Program-made: the position numbers and the translations under genes
Notes under the pieces: model-generated
What the model was told of the DNA's origin: nothing
The model's input: only the letters and a program-made list of their open reading frames with translations
Databases searched by the model: none
Part shown: one piece after another, positions 57,454 to 64,000 of the stretch
Layout: each line of letters begins with the position of its first letter
Position numbering within the stretch: position 1 is the stretch's first letter
IMG/VR virus record: IMGVR_UViG_3300028802_000011
Span: 1-64,000 of that record
Source: a virus
Strand: one strand, 5' to 3'
DNA length: 64,000 nucleotides

Positions 57454-57742
57454 GAACTCCGGCGACTTCAGCATTCGCGGAGCTACTGTCTGGCCAGGCC
57501 TGTCCAAACTAATCGAGGAGTGTGGCGAGTTAGTGCAGGTCGCGGGCAAGCTCATCGAGACTCACGGCGAAGTCCGGCACTGGGATGGCTCAAATCTGAG
57601 GGACCGTATCACTGAAGAGATTGGCGATGTCATGGCTGCCTGTTACTTCGTGATGCGTCACTGCAAGATTGATCCCACTGTTGTTGCACGTAGATGTAAT
57701 GACAAGTTGAGTCAGTACGAGAAGTGGAAGGAGGGGCGATGA
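57446..57742 (+). CDS. MazG-like NTP pyrophosphohydrolase
   Basis: 98 residues, GTG start. Metal-binding acidic motifs KLIEECGELVQVAGK (EExxE type) and RITEEIGDVMAACYF (ExxD) are in the expected order, with a C-terminal CNDKLSQYEKW typical of phage MazG. Hydrolyses NTPs or dNTPs to monophosphates, altering the nucleotide or alarmone pool. In a thymine-modifying phage it may deplete unwanted dNTPs. Confidence 0.82.
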   Translation: MSRNSGDFSIRGATVWPGLSKLIEECGELVQVAGKLIETHGEVRHWDGSNLRDRITEEIGDVMAACYFVMRHCKIDPTVVARRCNDKLSQYEKWKEGR

Positions 57743-57798
57743 AGCTCAATCTTTGGAAGCTTGACAATATCACCTGTGAGGCAGGTTACGACCAGTGA
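57739..57798 (+). CDS. Possible 19-residue coupling peptide
   Basis: ATG overlapping the MazG stop (ATGA) opens a 19-codon frame that ends in GTGA overlapping the next gene. The peptide has no motif; its likely value is to carry ribosomes from the MazG gene to the gene at 57795. May not be functional as a protein. Confidence 0.3.
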   Translation: MKLNLWKLDNITCEAGYDQ

Positions 57799-57971
57799 AA
57801 GCCTACGAAGTATACTCACACATCTGGGGTCCTCAAGAGGCTCTGACAGTTGGCTGGTGCCGTGGTGGATTCGGCACTGGTGAACTGGTTGCGTATCTGT
57901 ACGCCAGTGGCTTTCCCAAAGACCAATGGCGTGCTCGCTTCGATGAAGCCCTACAGGAGATGATCCTGTGA
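57795..57971 (+). CDS. Small hypothetical protein
   Basis: 58 residues, GTG start. Aromatic and mixed alpha/beta sequence (AYEVYSHIWGPQEALTVGWC, then a helical RARFDEALQEM). Overlaps by 4 nt with both the short upstream frame and the SLOG gene. No family recognised. Confidence 0.42.
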   Translation: MKAYEVYSHIWGPQEALTVGWCRGGFGTGELVAYLYASGFPKDQWRARFDEALQEMIL

Positions 57972-58363
57972 AGCTCCTCGTCACCGGCTCGCGTCACTGG
58001 TTGAGCCAGGCCATGGAAGGCAAGACCAAGATTCTGTCAGAGCTGATGCTAATCCGTGAGAAGCATTCGCTTGTCACCCTCATCCATGGCGGCGCACCTG
58101 GTGCTGACTCCTTCGCTGCGCACATCGCTCTTAGGTGGAAGTGGGGAGTTCGTCCTTATCCTGCCAACTGGGCACAGTACCAGAAGAAGGCCGGTCCAAT
58201 CAGGAATCGTTTGATGCTGCTCGAGGAGCACAAGCCTGACATGCAAGATCCCATTGACTTGTGCCTCGCTTTCCCACTGCCAGGAGGCAAAGGAACACAA
58301 GACATGATGGGCCTGTGTGTCGAGGCCCGCATCCCTGTCAAGGAGGTCTTGTGGTGGCCTTAG
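57968..58363 (+). CDS. SLOG-superfamily protein (DUF2493/YpsA-like)
   Basis: 131 residues, GTG start. Rossmann-like start KLLVTGSRHW, nucleotide-binding loop LIHGGAPGADSFAAHIA, then GVRPYPANWAQYQKKAGPIR and RNRLML, followed by CLAFPLPGGKGTQDM. This is the standard DUF2493 signature of phage and bacterial SLOG proteins, proposed to bind or cleave nucleotide derivatives. May join MazG in nucleotide surveillance or anti-signalling. Confidence 0.82.
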   Translation: MKLLVTGSRHWLSQAMEGKTKILSELMLIREKHSLVTLIHGGAPGADSFAAHIALRWKWGVRPYPANWAQYQKKAGPIRNRLMLLEEHKPDMQDPIDLCLAFPLPGGKGTQDMMGLCVEARIPVKEVLWWP

Positions 58364-58530
58364 AAGAAAAGAAGCATTCTGATCTGAAAGAGTTCCTTTC
58401 CGTGTTCTGTATCCTAGTCTGTCTGGTAGTTGTTCTGTATGGCTGCTGGACAATCTGGTTCGATTCGTTCTTCGCGGATCTTCCTGGTACTGATGGCGAG
58501 TATCTACCGCGAGACTGGAGGTATCGATGA
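58354..58530 (+). CDS. Small single-span membrane protein
   Basis: 58 residues, GTG 58354 (a GTG three bases earlier is possible) with AGGAGG 7 nt upstream. Charged N-terminus (LEEKKHSDLKE), one hydrophobic segment (FCILVCLVVVLYGCWTIW), then an acidic exposed C-terminus. Overlaps the next ATG. Confidence 0.45.
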   Translation: MALEEKKHSDLKEFLSVFCILVCLVVVLYGCWTIWFDSFFADLPGTDGEYLPRDWRYR

Positions 58531-58838
58531 ACGTCTGTTACTGTGGTCACGGGGCAAGTGCTCACGGTGAGTTTGCCTGTGGATTCGCCGGCTGCCAGTG
58601 CAACATCAAAGACGGTAGCCTGGTTCGTGTGAATGAGAAGTACAAAGGAATGATGGATCATCCGTTGAATGCAGTCGAATTCAATGAAGACAAGACGCAG
58701 CTGATTTTCACATTCGAGGAGGGTCTGGTCGTCAAATTCGAAACTGTCGGAGACTGCTGCTCCCAGTCATGGTTCGAGAGCTTGGAACTGGATCCAGACT
58801 GCATTGGTGAGAAAGATTGTCGAGATCGTTGCGTTTGA
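58527..58838 (+). CDS. Zinc-module plus DUF7448-like protein, apparently 3'-disrupted
   Basis: 103 residues. The N-terminal part CYCGHGASAHGEFACGFAGC QC is a metal-binding-looking module seen in other phages, followed by AVEFNEDKTQLIFTFEEGLV and VKFETVGDCCSQSWFESLEL, the core of the DUF7448-type domain. The family's C-terminal half (a strand then EFRNSSNGYYGG) is missing; instead the frame ends in DCRDRCV. A one-base shift at about 58820 would continue as KIVEIVAFDVSRTDDDE. The missing C-terminus seems to lie inverted in the next 140 bp (see that entry). Confidence 0.5.
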   Translation: MNVCYCGHGASAHGEFACGFAGCQCNIKDGSLVRVNEKYKGMMDHPLNAVEFNEDKTQLIFTFEEGLVVKFETVGDCCSQSWFESLELDPDCIGEKDCRDRCV

Positions 58839-58979
58839 TGTCTCGAGAACGGATGACGATGAAATAGCCATTCGACTGATTCCTGAACTCCACTTCGATG
58901 CTGCCCTTTGAAAGTACGGAACGCAGTCTTGTAGACTTGCAGGCATTCACAACGCTCGGCGGTTGGATGGAGCGCGTCG
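58839..58979 (-). pseudogene. Inverted fragment resembling the DUF7448 C-terminus
   Basis: Read on the minus strand this gap encodes LQVYKTAFRTFKG and, after removing one G of a GGG, SIEVEFRNQSNGYF. The joined segment closely resembles the end expected for the plus-strand gene just upstream. The simplest reading is a local inversion of about 120 bp with one indel, leaving a broken gene. No ribosome site or start precedes it, so it is probably not expressed. Assembly error is possible. Confidence 0.45.
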
Positions 58980-59309
58980 ATGACTAAGTGGGGTCCTCCT
59001 AAGAACTGGCGCCCGTGGAAGCATTCGCACGGCACAGACTTGATCAAGGTCATTGCTGTTGTCAAGACCTGTGGCTCGTGTCCTTCACAATGGAGTGGCC
59101 TCACTGATCACGGCGATTCTGTATATGTTCGCTTTCGCTGGGGACATCTATCTGTGAATGTAGGATATAACGACGCTGTCAGTGACGGCGAAGAGGTGTT
59201 CTCGTGGGACGAGGAGGGTGACGGGTATAACGGTCATCTTACTTACCAGAAGCTGAAGGAGCTTACTTCACACAGATTTGAGTGGCCTGAGAAGGATCTG
59301 GAGAAGTAG
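58980..59309 (+). CDS. Hypothetical protein
   Basis: 109 residues. Basic N-terminus (MTKWGPPKNWRPWKHSHG), a VVKTCGSCPSQWSG segment with a CxxC, then beta-rich VYVRFRWGHLSVNVGYND and an acidic turn region. Coherent small phage protein of unknown function. The next ATG follows its stop directly. Confidence 0.48.
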   Translation: MTKWGPPKNWRPWKHSHGTDLIKVIAVVKTCGSCPSQWSGLTDHGDSVYVRFRWGHLSVNVGYNDAVSDGEEVFSWDEEGDGYNGHLTYQKLKELTSHRFEWPEKDLEK

Positions 59310-59684
59310 ATGCGCGTCGGTGGCGGATGCGGACACGATCTCTGCCGGCCTAACAGAATCTGCTACGTTGATGAACTGAAGATGCGGCAGCAGGAACGCA
59401 GATACATGAGCGAGGCGCACAAGGTTCGGCTTGATAACGAGGACTTTGAGCTTGAATTCAAGTATAGATTCTCTCCTTGGAGGGAATGGACCTGGTTCAC
59501 CGGCATTGAAGACTATCCGAGGATAGAATATCCGTCGCACGGGTTTAGCATTGGGTACTTCTTTCATATGCGTCCGCATCTGTTCTTCAGGATGCAGCAC
59601 TACCAGAATCTTACGTGGCGTGTGCTCTGGATTCTGTGGTTCAAGTTCGAGTGGAATACTACGTGGGGCGAGGATCCTCTGTGA
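59310..59684 (+). CDS. Hypothetical protein with aromatic C-terminus
   Basis: 124 residues with an N-terminal CGHDLCRPNRIC cluster and a C-terminal half unusually rich in Phe, Trp and Tyr (FSIGYFFHMRPHLFF, LTWRVLWILWFKFEW). Could associate with a membrane. Not recognised. GTGA overlap with the next gene. Confidence 0.45.
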   Translation: MRVGGGCGHDLCRPNRICYVDELKMRQQERRYMSEAHKVRLDNEDFELEFKYRFSPWREWTWFTGIEDYPRIEYPSHGFSIGYFFHMRPHLFFRMQHYQNLTWRVLWILWFKFEWNTTWGEDPL

Positions 59685-59881
59685 GGTGCAGGTACTGCAA
59701 GGAAACTATCGAGGAGCCTTACATCGGCTTCGAAGTCTTCGGGCAGAGGGAGTACGCGCACATCTGGTGCTATTTCGTTGCAACGGGAAGGCCGGTCGCG
59801 AGGTTATTCTATGAAGAAGCAGAAGACCAAGGAAGAACTCGAAGAGATTTACATGCAGATGAAGAGGGCGAAAAGAGCTAG
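59681..59881 (+). CDS. Small zinc-ribbon-like protein
   Basis: 66 residues, GTG start overlapping the upstream stop. CRYCKETIEEPYIGFEVFG and a later HIWCYF could bind zinc. C-terminus acidic. It overlaps the following gene by 71 nt in another frame, so either this or the next start may be misassigned. Confidence 0.4.
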   Translation: MRCRYCKETIEEPYIGFEVFGQREYAHIWCYFVATGRPVARLFYEEAEDQGRTRRDLHADEEGEKS

Positions 59882-60002
59882 GCTCATGGGGATGCGAGTC
59901 TGCATGTGGTGCAAGGAGTTCTACAAGCTGCACCAGAGGAAGAGATTTTGCAGTGAAGCATGTAGAATCACATTCGAATCTGGGATTGCTCCGCAAATCT
60001 AG
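59811..60002 (+). CDS. Small zinc-finger protein
   Basis: 63 residues from ATG 59811. A charged helical first half (KTKEELEEIYMQMKRAKRAR), then VCMWCKEFYKLHQRKRFCSE followed by AC, a CxxC...CxxxC zinc finger resembling those that close bacterial transcription-factor or HNH-like domains. Last gene before the repeat-rich non-coding region. The 71-nt overlap with the previous gene is unusual for this genome. Confidence 0.48.
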   Translation: MKKQKTKEELEEIYMQMKRAKRARLMGMRVCMWCKEFYKLHQRKRFCSEACRITFESGIAPQI

Positions 60003-60439
60003 GTGAGTGGTTATAACCAGTTAGTTGTGAAACTGTCAATGTTGTCCATCCCGGTTACAGTCCACTCAAAGGAACTGTCCGAGGAGGCCAGTCGTAGGCG
60101 ACGGCGACTTTCCGGGTTTTTTCCCGGTGACCCATCACATTTCTTTCGTTGTAACGCGTTGTAACGCGACCGCATGCTGGCCTAAACTACTCAAAATAAG
60201 CAGTGTAACGAGTGTACCACGTGTAACGGCATTTCCCTACAGTACTCCCGAATGTCGGTTAACACCCACTCTCTTTGAGTCTGACCCCCCTGTTACAACT
60301 GATACATCTATTACATCTAGTATTATCAATAGATTAGTTAGTTACAAGGTAGTAGTACAGAGCCGTTACAGGCCCTAACTTATATACTGTCATTTTTCCC
60401 TTGCCTCTCGAATAGTCTAGCGTGTTAGTAAGGTGCTCA
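60003..60439 (+). promoter_or_regulatory. Repeat-rich non-coding region with TGTAAC/GTTACA sites
   Basis: Longest non-coding gap. It contains about nine TGTAAC or GTTACA hexamers: near 60054, 60151, 60161, 60204, 60222, 60292, 60341 and 60365, plus variants at 60213 and 60302-60318. Several are 9-10 bp apart. Other features are the CCGGG-t6-CCCGG hairpin (60112-60127), an AT-rich block (60320-60345) and a TATACT word near 60384 before the terminase genes. It could be a replication origin, a packaging site or the operator cluster of the late promoter. Confidence 0.65.
60147..60166 (+). repeat. Tandem CGTTGTAACG direct repeats
   Basis: Two perfect adjacent copies of CGTTGTAACG (60147-60156 and 60157-60166), followed by CG. 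They carry the TGTAAC core found across the gap, and further copies spaced 9 bp apart occur at 60203-60228. Iteron-like arrangement. Confidence 0.75.
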
Positions 60440-60745
60440 ATGCCAAGCGCACCAAAGCCGACGGGCGAAGCATTGGAGTCCATCGGCCTCACTGCGATCG
60501 AGCCTGGCATGTCGGGACACGACGTAGCGGAGAAGCTCCTCTCGAGCAAGCGCTACGTGACGAACCTTCGCATTCGTCTCGATGAAGGTACTCTTCATCC
60601 CTCCCTCGAGACGCTGCTGTGGCACCATCGCTTCGGCAAGCCTGCCGATAAGTTGGAGCTGACGGGCAAGGATGGCGGACCCATCAAACTGATTAGGCGG
60701 GTCATCGTTCGACGCGATGACAAGAAGGATGATCCCAAGGGTTAA
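60440..60745 (+). CDS. Terminase small subunit-like protein
   Basis: 101 residues immediately upstream of the large terminase. It is basic, with helical ESIGLTAIEPGMSGHDVAEK and an end LHPSLETLLWHHRFGKPADK then LELTGKDGGPIKLI, which resembles the tail (HP-x-x-x-L...YGKP-x-x-x-x-LTG-x-GGP) of phage small terminases and terminase-associated proteins. Recognises the packaging site and hands DNA to the large subunit. Shorter than most small terminases. Start at 60440 chosen over an ATG 18 nt upstream because AAGG precedes it. Confidence 0.6.
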   Translation: MPSAPKPTGEALESIGLTAIEPGMSGHDVAEKLLSSKRYVTNLRIRLDEGTLHPSLETLLWHHRFGKPADKLELTGKDGGPIKLIRRVIVRRDDKKDDPKG

Positions 60746-62049
60746 TGTCATCGACGATCTCGGAGATCAGAGAAGCACCAGATCGGTCGTGCCTTGAGAT
60801 CCAGACGTCTGAAGTCTTCGAGCCCCTCCTAACAGAATCCCGCTACAAGGCAATCTTCGGTGGTCGTGGATCTGGTAAATCCCACGAGCGCGCGGAAGCC
60901 CTCATAGAGCGATGCCTCCTCGAGCCTGGCACACGTGCCGTCTGCGTGCGCGAAATCCAGAAGTCGTTGGAGCAGTCAGTCAAGCGCCTCCTCGAGGACA
61001 AGATTACCAGATTTGGAGTTGGTAGTTATTTCCGGATCCTTGAGACGCACATAGAAACACCTGGAGATGGGATCATCATCTTCCAGGGTATGCAGAATCA
61101 CACTGCCGAGAGCATCAAGTCTCTTGAAGGCTATGATGTGGCCTGGGTCGAGGAGGCACAGACTCTCAGCGATAAGAGCCTCACGATGCTGCGGCCAACT
61201 CTTCGCAAAGAAACCAGCGAGCTCTGGTTCACATGGAATCCCCGGCTCAAGACGGATCCTGTTGACGTCTTCTTTCGCGGACCGAACGGATCTCCTCCCG
61301 ACACGATCCTTGTCGAGGCCAACTACAAAGACAATGCCTGGTTCCCCAACGTCCTTCGCCGAGAGATGGAGTGGGACAAGAGGACTAGCCTCGAGAAGTA
61401 CGCTCACATCTGGCTGGGCAAGTACCTCACGAACAGCGAGGCTCGGGTCTTCAAGAACTGGCGCGTCGAGGAGTTCGATACTCCTACGGTCGTCACTTTC
61501 TACTACGGAGGCGACTGGGGATTCAGCGTCGATCCTACTGTGGGAGTGCGATGCTTCTTCAATCACGAGCTCCGCACCATGTATGTCGACAGTGAAGTCT
61601 ACTCCGTGGCCTGCGAGATCGACGACACTCCGGTCTTGTTCGATGGCCTTGGATGTGAAGCCGTGATGCACGGCCGTCCGTGTGATGCTTCGTGTAAGGA
61701 ATACGGTCACGGCACTGCACGCCGATGGACGATGACGGCAGACTCGGCCAGGCCCGAAACGATTTCTTACATGAACCATCATGGGTATCCCAAGATCCAG
61801 GGAGCCCGCAAAGGAGCCGGCTCTGTTGAGGAAGGCATCAAGTTCCTCCAGAACTATCACATCGTTGTCCATCCTCGCTGCATCCATGCAATTGATGAGC
61901 TCACTCTCTACTCCTACAAGACGGATGAAATGACTGGGCAGATCATGCCTGTGCTCGAGGACCGAAAGAACCACGTGATCGATTCACTGCGCTATGCCGT
62001 CGAGGATCTCAGAAAGCCTCGGCCGGAGCGTGGAGGACTACTCCGGTGA
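60745..62049 (+). CDS. terL: Terminase large subunit
   Basis: 434 residues, PBSX/Terminase_3-like. ATPase domain: Walker A KAIFGGRGSGKSHERA (39-46), Walker B YDVAWVEEAQTLSD (about 128-141) and coupling motif LWFTWNPR. Nuclease domain: acidic residues in YYGGDWGFSVDPTVG, TADSARPE and DRKNHVIDSLRYAVED. It packages concatemeric DNA into the prohead through the portal. TAATG overlap with the small subunit gene. Confidence 0.95.
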   Translation: MSSTISEIREAPDRSCLEIQTSEVFEPLLTESRYKAIFGGRGSGKSHERAEALIERCLLEPGTRAVCVREIQKSLEQSVKRLLEDKITRFGVGSYFRILETHIETPGDGIIIFQGMQNHTAESIKSLEGYDVAWVEEAQTLSDKSLTMLRPTLRKETSELWFTWNPRLKTDPVDVFFRGPNGSPPDTILVEANYKDNAWFPNVLRREMEWDKRTSLEKYAHIWLGKYLTNSEARVFKNWRVEEFDTPTVVTFYYGGDWGFSVDPTVGVRCFFNHELRTMYVDSEVYSVACEIDDTPVLFDGLGCEAVMHGRPCDASCKEYGHGTARRWTMTADSARPETISYMNHHGYPKIQGARKGAGSVEEGIKFLQNYHIVVHPRCIHAIDELTLYSYKTDEMTGQIMPVLEDRKNHVIDSLRYAVEDLRKPRPERGGLLR

Positions 62050-64000
62050 AGACTCGGTCCAAGAAGCCCATCAAGACAACGAGCAAGCCTCGTCCGACGA
62101 TGCTCTCTCGTATCAAGACCCTCACATCAGAGCTCCTCGAGCGTGCTCAGTTGGCTGCCAGGGCAGGGATGACGTTCGGCGGTGATCGTGACCTGTATCA
62201 AGTCCTTGGTTACGACCGAGTCTTGACAGTCAAGAAGTACAGGGAACGCTTCAAGAGAAACGGCATCGCAGCCCGAGTAGTTGATGCACTACCAAAAGCC
62301 ACTTGGCGCGGCGGAGTCGAGCTCGCCGAGGACGAGGACCCTGAGGTCATCACTCCTTTTGAAGAAGCCTGGAATGACCTCGCCGAAAGACTGAAGATCT
62401 GGTCTGTTCTGCAGAGGGCCGACGTCCTTGCCGGTCTCGGGCGCTACTCAATCATTCTCGTTGGAGTGCCAGGGGATATGAGCACACCGATCCCCGACAT
62501 GTTCCCTCCCGAAGCGATTGCTTATCTGGCTCCTTATGCTGAGGACGAGGCTCAGATCCTGGAATGGGATCAAGACGCAACGAGTGAGCGCTTCGGGCAG
62601 CCGAACATGTACCAGGTCACACGAAGGACTGTCAACACTGGTCTCGTGGGACGAAGCTCTGTTAGTTTCAAGGTGCATTATTCAAGAGTGATCCACATCG
62701 CCGACGGCTCCCTCGACGACGCCGTATTTGGGCAGCCTCGTTTGGAACGAGTGTGGAACTTCTTGGATGACATGGACAAGGTCAGCGGCGGTGGAGCCGA
62801 GGCCTTCTGGCTGCGCGCGAACCAAGGTATGGTCGTCGACGTTGACAAAGAGCTGAGCCTTGGTGATTCGGCCGATGAGCGCGAGGCTGCGATTGATAGT
62901 TTGCAGGACGCAGCCGAAGAGCTTAGCCACAAGATGCGCAGGGCGATGGTCACGCGCGGAACTACTGTGAGCATGCTGGGCAGCGATGTTGCGGACTACT
63001 CAAAGCCTCTGGACTCGTGCCTCACTCTCATCTCTGGGAGCACAGGCATTCCCAAGCGCATCTTGATGGGCTCCGAACGAGGTGAGCTGGCCTCAACCCA
63101 AGACCGGGAGAACTGGAACGAGCGCGTAGTTGACCGGCGCAAGGATTTTGCTGAACCTTATATACTGCGCCCGCTCGCGGACATGTTCATCGAGCACGGT
63201 GCTCTGCCTGAGCCCGAGTCGTATGACGTGTTCTGGCCGGAGATCAGCGTCCTCAACGACGAGCAGAGGGCGAACGTCGCAGCGAAGTGGGCTGGTCTCA
63301 ACTCCAAAGAGACTGTCGTCACTCGCAACGAGATCCGCGATCATGTGCTGCTTCTTCCTCCCATTGAAGAAGTGATGTCGCCTGAGGAGCTCGAGGCAGA
63401 ACAGCTCGCGAAAGACTCTGCTGCCATGATGCATCAGAGCATCGTCGACGGCACTGCGGACATCGACCCTCAGGAAGAGGACGACGCCCCGCAAAAGAAG
63501 AAGCCTTCGCCCTTCGCACCCAAAGCAGCGGCTCGCAATCTGAAGAGCATGGATCGTACTGCCAAGCTCGTCAACAGATTCCGTGGACGACTGGCGCGGG
63601 AATTGGAGAAGGCCGTCGCATTCGCACGAGAGTCAATGCCTGAGGTCGAGCTGATCAGGGTTGTGGCAGCATTCGATAAGAACGGTCTCGAGCGCATTCT
63701 CAACGACGCCTTCAATCAGATGAGCGCGAAGTTCAAGCCTCGTGTGCGGGATGCGATGCTGACCGCGCTCAATGCCAGCGGCGCATCCGAGGCGCGAGCC
63801 GTCAGAAACAAGGGCAGGTTCCGCGGCGCGAAGGATTCCACGGCGACTTTCAAGGGGGGATCGCCGAGGGCCATGACCTGGGCCGATGTGAGGGCCACCG
63901 AGTTGATCAGCGGGATTGACCGGGATGCACGACGATCCATCCGCGAGATTGTTGCTCGTACCTTCAACGAGCAGAAGTCTGCGACGTCGGCAGCTCGAGA
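62046..64000 (+). CDS. Portal protein fused to MuF-like head morphogenesis domain, 3'-truncated
   Basis: Open frame of 651 complete codons to the window edge, starting at GTG 62046 overlapping the terminase stop. The first ~400 residues are a DUF1073-type portal: KYRERFKRNGIAARVVDALP, ADVLAGLGRYSIILVGVPGD, a HYSRVIHIADG strand and ISGSTGIPKRILMGSERGE. After a Lys/Pro-rich linker at about residue 480 (DDAPQKKKPSPFAPK) it continues into a helical domain with LISGIDRDARRSIREIVART at the edge, typical of MuF/SPP1 gp7 proteins. Portal and MuF genes are normally separate, so this is a fusion. DUF1073 proteins are sometimes misnamed anti-CBASS proteins; here the portal role is clear. Confidence 0.88.
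   Translation, partial: MKTRSKKPIKTTSKPRPTMLSRIKTLTSELLERAQLAARAGMTFGGDRDLYQVLGYDRVLTVKKYRERFKRNGIAARVVDALPKATWRGGVELAEDEDPEVITPFEEAWNDLAERLKIWSVLQRADVLAGLGRYSIILVGVPGDMSTPIPDMFPPEAIAYLAPYAEDEAQILEWDQDATSERFGQPNMYQVTRRTVNTGLVGRSSVSFKVHYSRVIHIADGSLDDAVFGQPRLERVWNFLDDMDKVSGGGAEAFWLRANQGMVVDVDKELSLGDSADEREAAIDSLQDAAEELSHKMRRAMVTRGTTVSMLGSDVADYSKPLDSCLTLISGSTGIPKRILMGSERGELASTQDRENWNERVVDRRKDFAEPYILRPLADMFIEHGALPEPESYDVFWPEISVLNDEQRANVAAKWAGLNSKETVVTRNEIRDHVLLLPPIEEVMSPEELEAEQLAKDSAAMMHQSIVDGTADIDPQEEDDAPQKKKPSPFAPKAAARNLKSMDRTAKLVNRFRGRLARELEKAVAFARESMPEVELIRVVAAFDKNGLERILNDAFNQMSAKFKPRVRDAMLTALNASGASEARAVRNKGRFRGAKDSTATFKGGSPRAMTWADVRATELISGIDRDARRSIREIVARTFNEQKSATSAAR

Noticed and set aside
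60112-60127. Intrinsic terminator at the CCGGG-t6-CCCGG hairpin
   Set aside because: The uridine run is in the loop and not after the stem, so it does not fit a terminator.
62046-64000. Calling the DUF1073 protein an anti-CBASS nuclease
   Set aside because: Position directly after the large terminase, length and MuF continuation all mark it as a portal; the Acb1 naming comes from a shared family label.
1-64000. CRISPR arrays, tRNA genes, rRNA, integrase or transposase
   Set aside because: None seen: no regular spaced repeats of 24-40 bp, no cloverleaf with conserved T-loop recognised and no recombinase motif.

Overview
The window is almost wholly a tailed bacteriophage genome with siphovirus gene order (long non-contractile tail). 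Nearly every gene is on the + strand, genes overlap by 1-8 nt (ATGA, GTGA, TTGA junctions), and GTG starts are common. I see no integrase, repressor cassette, tRNA, CRISPR array or insertion sequence. Several exported lipoproteins and a multi-gene envelope/lysis block suggest, but do not prove, a Gram-negative (diderm) host. The window opens inside a major capsid gene and closes inside a portal-MuF gene that normally precedes the capsid gene, so it probably wraps most of a circular or circularly permuted genome slightly longer than 64 kb.

Layout. 1-1831: capsid, connector and neck genes. 1828-5034: a sugar block (PLP sugar aminotransferase, left-handed beta-helix acyltransferase, two glycosyltransferases) inserted in the head module. 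5031-8441: M15 endolysin, then membrane, lipoprotein, exported and holin-like genes. 8441-11790: lectin-like and repeat-bearing receptor proteins and another GT4 glycosyltransferase. 11790-18334: tail completion, tail tube, tail chaperones with a -1 frameshift, tape measure and tail-tip protein. 18347-24905: three paralogous tail appendage genes (shared MAWTTPRTW start) enclosing a cassette of radical SAM/SPASM enzyme, DUF483-like/methyltransferase fusion, HExxH peptide-modification protein and zinc-ribbon protein. 24902-25342: a lone minus-strand exported metallopeptidase. 25343-37608: an early region of small, often Cys-rich genes, with a MoxR-type ATPase plus partner, two paralogous small proteins and a DNA ligase. 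37598-56325: replication and nucleotide/DNA modification (family A polymerase, TAGT-like glycosyltransferase, second radical SAM, GT-B protein, HD hydrolase, HMUDK/aGPT-PPlase-like protein, family 4 UDG, thymidylate synthase homologue, DnaQ exonuclease, SNF2-like helicase, beta-helix protein, ssDNA-binding-like protein, primase/VapE helicase). 56345-60002: small genes including MazG and a SLOG protein. 60003-60439: a non-coding region packed with TGTAAC/GTTACA repeats. 60440-64000: small terminase-like protein, large terminase and portal-MuF.

The most interesting content is the cassette at 18635-23441. It looks like a RiPP-style peptide-modification system whose likely substrate is a tail appendage with a His/Asp-rich repeat tail: precursor-like gene, radical SAM/SPASM enzyme, methyltransferase fusion and stand-alone HExxH protein are translationally coupled. 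A second theme is probable thymine hypermodification (40553-47748), although the DNA kinase and any TET/JBP oxygenase are not visible. Four early promoters share a sigma70-like -35/-10 pair and a CAGTTGTTAACTG-like operator, implying one phage or host regulator. All functional calls rest on motif recognition by eye; no database search was run.
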